DNA of 64,000 bases from Climacium dendroides (taxonomy: Eukaryota; Streptophyta; Bryopsida; Hypnales; Climaciaceae), in the NCBI GenBank assembly GCA_950106755.1, contig OX467086.1, positions 20,788,001 to 20,852,000 on the forward strand, written 5' to 3'. The notes beneath the pieces are model-generated. The model saw only the letters and a list, made by a program, of their open reading frames with translations. It was not told the DNA's origin and did not search any database. The position numbers and the translations under genes were made by a program. Positions 60,079 to 64,000 of the stretch are shown here, piece after piece; position 1 is the first letter of the stretch, and the number at the start of each line of letters is the position of its first letter.

Positions 60079-61875
60079 CCCCTAAAGTCCCAAAGTCCCT
60101 ATGGGGGACTCTTGGGATTTGGGATAGGCTCATGTGATCTCAATTTTTGATATAATTTTTTTAAACTTTTTTTAAAGATAGGAAATTAGATAAGCTTTCT
60201 AGGCATATCATTTTTATTTCAATTGCTGCTCGGAAACAAAAGTTATTCCACCAAGAGTTCGAAAAGCAACTCAAGGGGTAGCCAAAAAAAATCACAAAAA
60301 GTTTAATTTTTAATTTTTTTCTCAAAGGCTATATTTTTGTCTACATGTAATTCATTCTATTTGGACTAGTAATGAGAAAGTTATGGACAAATCTTGTTTT
60401 TTGAGCAATCTAAGAATCTTCTTGAAAAAATAATTTACAAACTTCATTTTTGTATGCAATTTTGACAATCTTTAAAAAATTTATTAGACAGGGTTAAATT
60501 TGCTTATTAGAAAATTCCAACCATTAGGATTATTGTGTTTCAATTCCATCTTAGAGCTACTTAACAATTTTTAGTGAATGTAAATTACGTGTTTTTTTGT
60601 TTAATTTTTTTCCTGGATTTTCAACTCAATTCTTCAACATAAAAAATTAGAAAATCAAAACCAATAGTGCAAAAATTTTAACCCCTAAAGTCCCATTGTC
60701 CCCTAAGGGGACAAAATGGATTTTGGGCAAGCTCCTATGGTCTCAATATTTGTTGTAATTTTTAAAATCTTTTTGTGAAGATAGGAAAACAAATTAGCTT
60801 TCCAAAAATATAATTTATGTTTCAACCGGAGCCTGGGAGCAAAAGTTATGGAACAAAAAGCCCTTTTTTCACTCGGTGGCAGAAAAAACCTTCAAAAAAA
60901 CTCAAGGTAAAAGATTTAAAAAATTTGTTCTGTGTATATCATATTTTTATGTACATTTCAAGCTTTGATTCATTCCATTTGGATTTGTTATGAGAAAGTT
61001 ATGAACAATCTTGTTTTTTGGGCAATTATAGCATCTTCTTGAAAAAATAACTTGTAGAATTCATTTCTGACCTCAATTTTCACAATTTTTAAAAGAAAAA
61101 AAGTTTCATAAGGTTAAAATGTCTTGCTAGAACAATGTCACCATTGAGATTAGTATATTTCAATCCCATCTTAGAGCTATTAACAATTAAGATTTTCCTT
61201 CAATCTTGAACCTACTTCCACTCAACAATTTTTTAATGAATGAAAATTAAGTGTTTTTAAAAAAAAATTTAAATTTCTAGAATTTCAACTCAATTTTTTA
61301 TCATATAAAACTATAAATTCAAAATCAGTAGATCAAAAATGATAAGTTATGAATGTTTATTGCCAAATAATGTAGCTAAGCAAGGTGCCAAAACATTTGT
61401 TTTTCTCACTTTAAGCACAAATATCTTGCAATCTATGTGGTTAAAGTTTGTAAAAATTTTGCCATACATTCTTATACTAGTCCAATACAAGATCCTAAGG
61501 TTAGATATGAAAAAAAAAATTAAGTTTTTGCTCATTGCTGTAGAAATGGTAGTTTTGAATGGTTTTTGGTGGAAAAGAGGCCTTGGGACTTTAGGGGTTA
61601 AGTTAAGAAGATTCAAAGCCAAAAATCTAGCCAATCAAGGTGTCATGAAAAACTTATTTTCTTCACTTTGAATGCAAATATCTTGCAATCTATGCGGTCA
61701 AAGCTTCTGAAATTTTTTCTATGCATTTTTATACTAGTGTAGTACAAGATCTTGTGGTTAGATATTTAAAAGAAACAATATTCTAAAAAGATATTTTAAA
61801 TGTTTTTTCTCTTTGCAATAGATATGGTAGTTTTGAATAGGTTTTGATGGAAAAAAGGCCTTGGGACTTTAGGGG
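60079..61875 (+). mobile_element. TTAA family 1 element A, interrupted by a second copy
   Basis: It is flanked by TTAA at 60075-60078 and 61876-61879. It begins CCCCTAAAGTCCCAAAGTCC and ends GGGACTTTAGGGG. It consists of 60079-60681 and 61602-61875, about 877 bp, split by element B. The interior is non-coding. Confidence 0.85.
60682..61597 (+). mobile_element. TTAA family 1 element B, inserted in element A
   Basis: It is 916 bp, with CCCCTAAAGTCCCATTGTCC at the left, CCTTGGGACTTTAGGGG at the right and TTAA duplicated outside (60678-60681 and 61598-61601). The sequence joined by removing B and one TTAA (TTTTAAGTTAAGAAG) matches the unbroken text at 13755-13771. This shows a TTAA target duplication with precise boundaries. 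Confidence 0.9.
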
Positions 61876-62269
61876 TTAAATTATCAATTGTTTTGACTTG
61901 GGGTATAATGTTCTATAGCTTGCACAATGGCTACCACTGCATTTCTTTTTTGCAATCCTCATCCAAAAACTTCATTCACACCATAGAGAATAAAATAAGT
62001 GTCAATACTAATGGCACTTGACCATTTGCCACAAATAAATAAGTTTGATGGCAATATGAAGTGAATACTTTCCTGGTAGATGTGAGAACATTAGGTGGGG
62101 ATGTCATTTTTATAATGAAATCCATTGTCCATCATAAATTTTCAAAAGGTATGGGATAATTTGAAGATGACAGCTTGAACATTCATTATCAAAAAGTTGG
62201 AATTGTGTTTGGAGTAGAATTTCAGACCTCATTTAGGTATAGTAGAATAGTTTTTTTTAAACAAATTTG

Positions 62270-62515
62270 AACTATGAGAAGTTGGTAAATCATATTAAAT
62301 TTAATCTCCAAAAATCCTTTTGTAATTTTGAGCCTCCAATAAAAAATTATGAACAAATTTCAAAGAAGGGTGTTTGAAAATGTTAAAGAAATTGTCCTTT
62401 CCAACCCCTTTCTGAAATTTGTTCATAACTTTTGATTGGAGGCTCTAAATATCAAATAGATTTTTGAAGATGGATGCTAATTTGATTAATCAACTTTTCA
62501 TAGTTTAGATTTTTT
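62270..62515. repeat. Fold-back repeat of about 245 bp
   Basis: Arms of about 110 bp pair through AAAAATTATGAACAAATTTC against GAAATTTGTTCATAACTTTT and GAGCCTCCAAT against ATTGGAGGCTC. It is related to 56142-56385. The exact ends are not clear. Confidence 0.65.
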
Positions 62516-62894
62516 TAAACTAGTAGTGCTCCTCACAATTTAGAATCTATGTTTCTTACTAATTGAGGTGCTATTTAATATTTTTTGAAATTCACATAAC
62601 TTTGTGAACAATATTTATTGATGTGACCACCATTCTTTTCCTTTTCCAACTTGCCATCCACCTACAGGCAGCATTTTCTAAAGAGCGAAAGTAAAAACAC
62701 ACACTCAATTCTCTTTCTAATAGTGCCCAAAAGACTCCGCCTCAACACTAGGTGCAAACGTACCATAAGCACATACATACTCAATTTCATATAATATTAT
62801 TGTGTTCGAGACCTTATCGATAACTTCATAATGTTTTCAAGCAAGCATACCAACAATTTTGTACTTCATTTGTTGCAATGATTTTGAGCATTAA

Positions 62895-63793
62895 CTCCTA
62901 CAGTCCCATTGGCCCTACGAAGGCCATAATGCAACCTTGAGTACGCTCATACAATCTCAATATTCATCGTAATTTTTTGGAACATTTTGCGAAGCTTAGA
63001 AAAATACATAAGTTTTATGGAAATATGATTTTATTTCAATCAGTGCTTAGGAACAAAAGTTATAGCACAATTATCCAAAAACGAAGGTCAGCGGGCAGCA
63101 AAAAAAATAAAAAAAATATTTATTTATTTTTTAAATATTATATGTTTCTCTACATGTGAAGCTTTGATTTGTTCTATTTGAATTAGTAATGAGAAAGTCA
63201 TGGACAATCTTGTTTTTTGGACACTTTTAGCATCTTCTTCAAAAAATAATTTATAGAATTCATTTTTAAATGCAATTTTCACATTTAAAAAAAAAATTGA
63301 CAAGGTTAAGTATGCTTGATAGAACATTTCACTAGTAAGAGTGATTATTGTGTTTCAATTCCATCTTAGGGGTATTAATAATTTAGTCTTTTTTGTAATC
63401 TTAGACTTATTTCTATTTAACAATTTTTTAAAGAACGAAAATCAAGTGTATGTTATTTTTTACTTTTTTTTCCTAGACTTTGAACTCAATTCTTCAACAT
63501 AATAAAATTTAAATTCAAAGTGTGTAGTGCAAAAATATTCCACTAATGGCAATCAAGTCATTTGAAATTGCAGGCCAAAATTCAAAAAAAATTATTTTTT
63601 CAACTTTGAATGCTAATATCTTCCAATGTATATTGTCAAACTTCATGAAATTTTTACCACATGATCTTAGACCAAGATCCTATGGTTAAATTCTAAAAAA
63701 GTTATTTTTTTTGTTTTTTTGGGCAAATGCAACTAAAATGACAGTTTCAAGTGATTTTCAATAGAAAAATGGCCTTGGGACTTGAGATGGCAA
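62895..63793 (+). mobile_element. TTAA family 1, older copy
   Basis: It starts after TTAA (62891-62894) with CTCCTACAGTCCCATTGGCC, runs through the same interior blocks as 60682-61597, and ends GCCTTGGGACTTGAGATGG with the right TTAA lost. It is about 900 bp. Confidence 0.7.
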
Positions 63794-64000
63794 TTTTTGA
63801 ATTTTTTTAACAATTTCTTCACCTTTCAACTAATAGTAACTATATACTTTCAATGGAGTATATAATAAGGTCAAAGACTCAGAGAGGACTAATTTTCTTG
63901 AGATTTTACATTGCTTTAGTTCTCCATAATTTGCAATCAAAGACCTTGAATTAGCTAGAAGTGTGTGTAGATAAATTAACCAAGCACAAAATACAGGGTC
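63794..64000. other. AT-rich end of window
   Basis: Nothing recognised. Confidence 0.4.

Larger units (their letters stand above)
59941..62764. mobile_element. Segment of 2.8 kb bounded by GGTACGTT-type termini
   Basis: GGTACGTTCTCACTTGGCAT at the left and, in reverse, GGTACGTTTGCACCTAGTGT at the right are variants of the 8557-8684 MITE terminus. GGTAACAACACTC inside the left end also matches that MITE. The segment contains the nested family 1 elements (60079-61875) and the fold-back at 62270-62515, and no transposase frame. It may be one composite element or two unrelated solo ends. Confidence 0.4.

Overview
The window looks like nuclear DNA of a land plant. It has spliced protein genes with GT-AG introns, an ARF1-class GTPase that is nearly residue-for-residue the plant ARFA1 type, a plant-type short J-domain protein, an RID2/Bud23-like rRNA methyltransferase, AAACCCTA telo-boxes near two genes, and AT-rich intergenic DNA full of small inverted-repeat elements. 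The mix of DNA transposons (a Tc1-like DD34E element, TTAA/CCC-ended families, a ZNF862/KIAA1586-like hAT) is unusual for a flowering plant. A moss, liverwort, lycophyte or fern is therefore plausible, but this is inference and I cannot name the species.

Layout. 1-14.2 kb: no gene; several MITE families and dispersed repeats, with a relatively repeat-poor stretch at about 6.1-8.5 kb. 14.2-17.5 kb: GC-rich promoter region and a five-exon J-protein gene. 17.5-23.5 kb: AT-rich, no gene seen. 23.5-28.8 kb: a dispersed repeat split by a 3.9-kb hAT element (8-bp target duplication GATTAGTG) whose 740-codon transposase frame carries four amber stops. 28.9-30.3 kb: a nest of three small DNA elements. 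30.6-31.5 kb: an intronless Bud23/RID2 methyltransferase gene. 33.6-35.3 kb: a complete Tc1-like element with TA target duplication and a dead transposase. 35.7-37.8 kb: two minus-strand genes, an 81-residue four-exon prediction and a 148-residue membrane-anchored protein with two Cys repeats. 38-46 kb: repeats and a 121-bp (AT)n tract. 46.1-48.7 kb: six-exon ARF1 gene. 49-64 kb: no gene; a 1,541-bp fold-back element with equal 702-bp arms, tandem duplications and TTAA-bounded elements, one inserted inside another of its own family.

The genes are unrelated housekeeping genes (chaperone co-factor, 18S rRNA methylation, vesicle traffic, one organelle-like small protein) and do not form a pathway. 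The most notable content is the mobile DNA: at least three families whose termini are CCC(C)T...AGGG(G) flanked by TTAA, the signature of piggyBac-type transposition, together with Tc1-like DNA. The TTAA case is unusually strong because a related copy in the same window preserves the empty target site.
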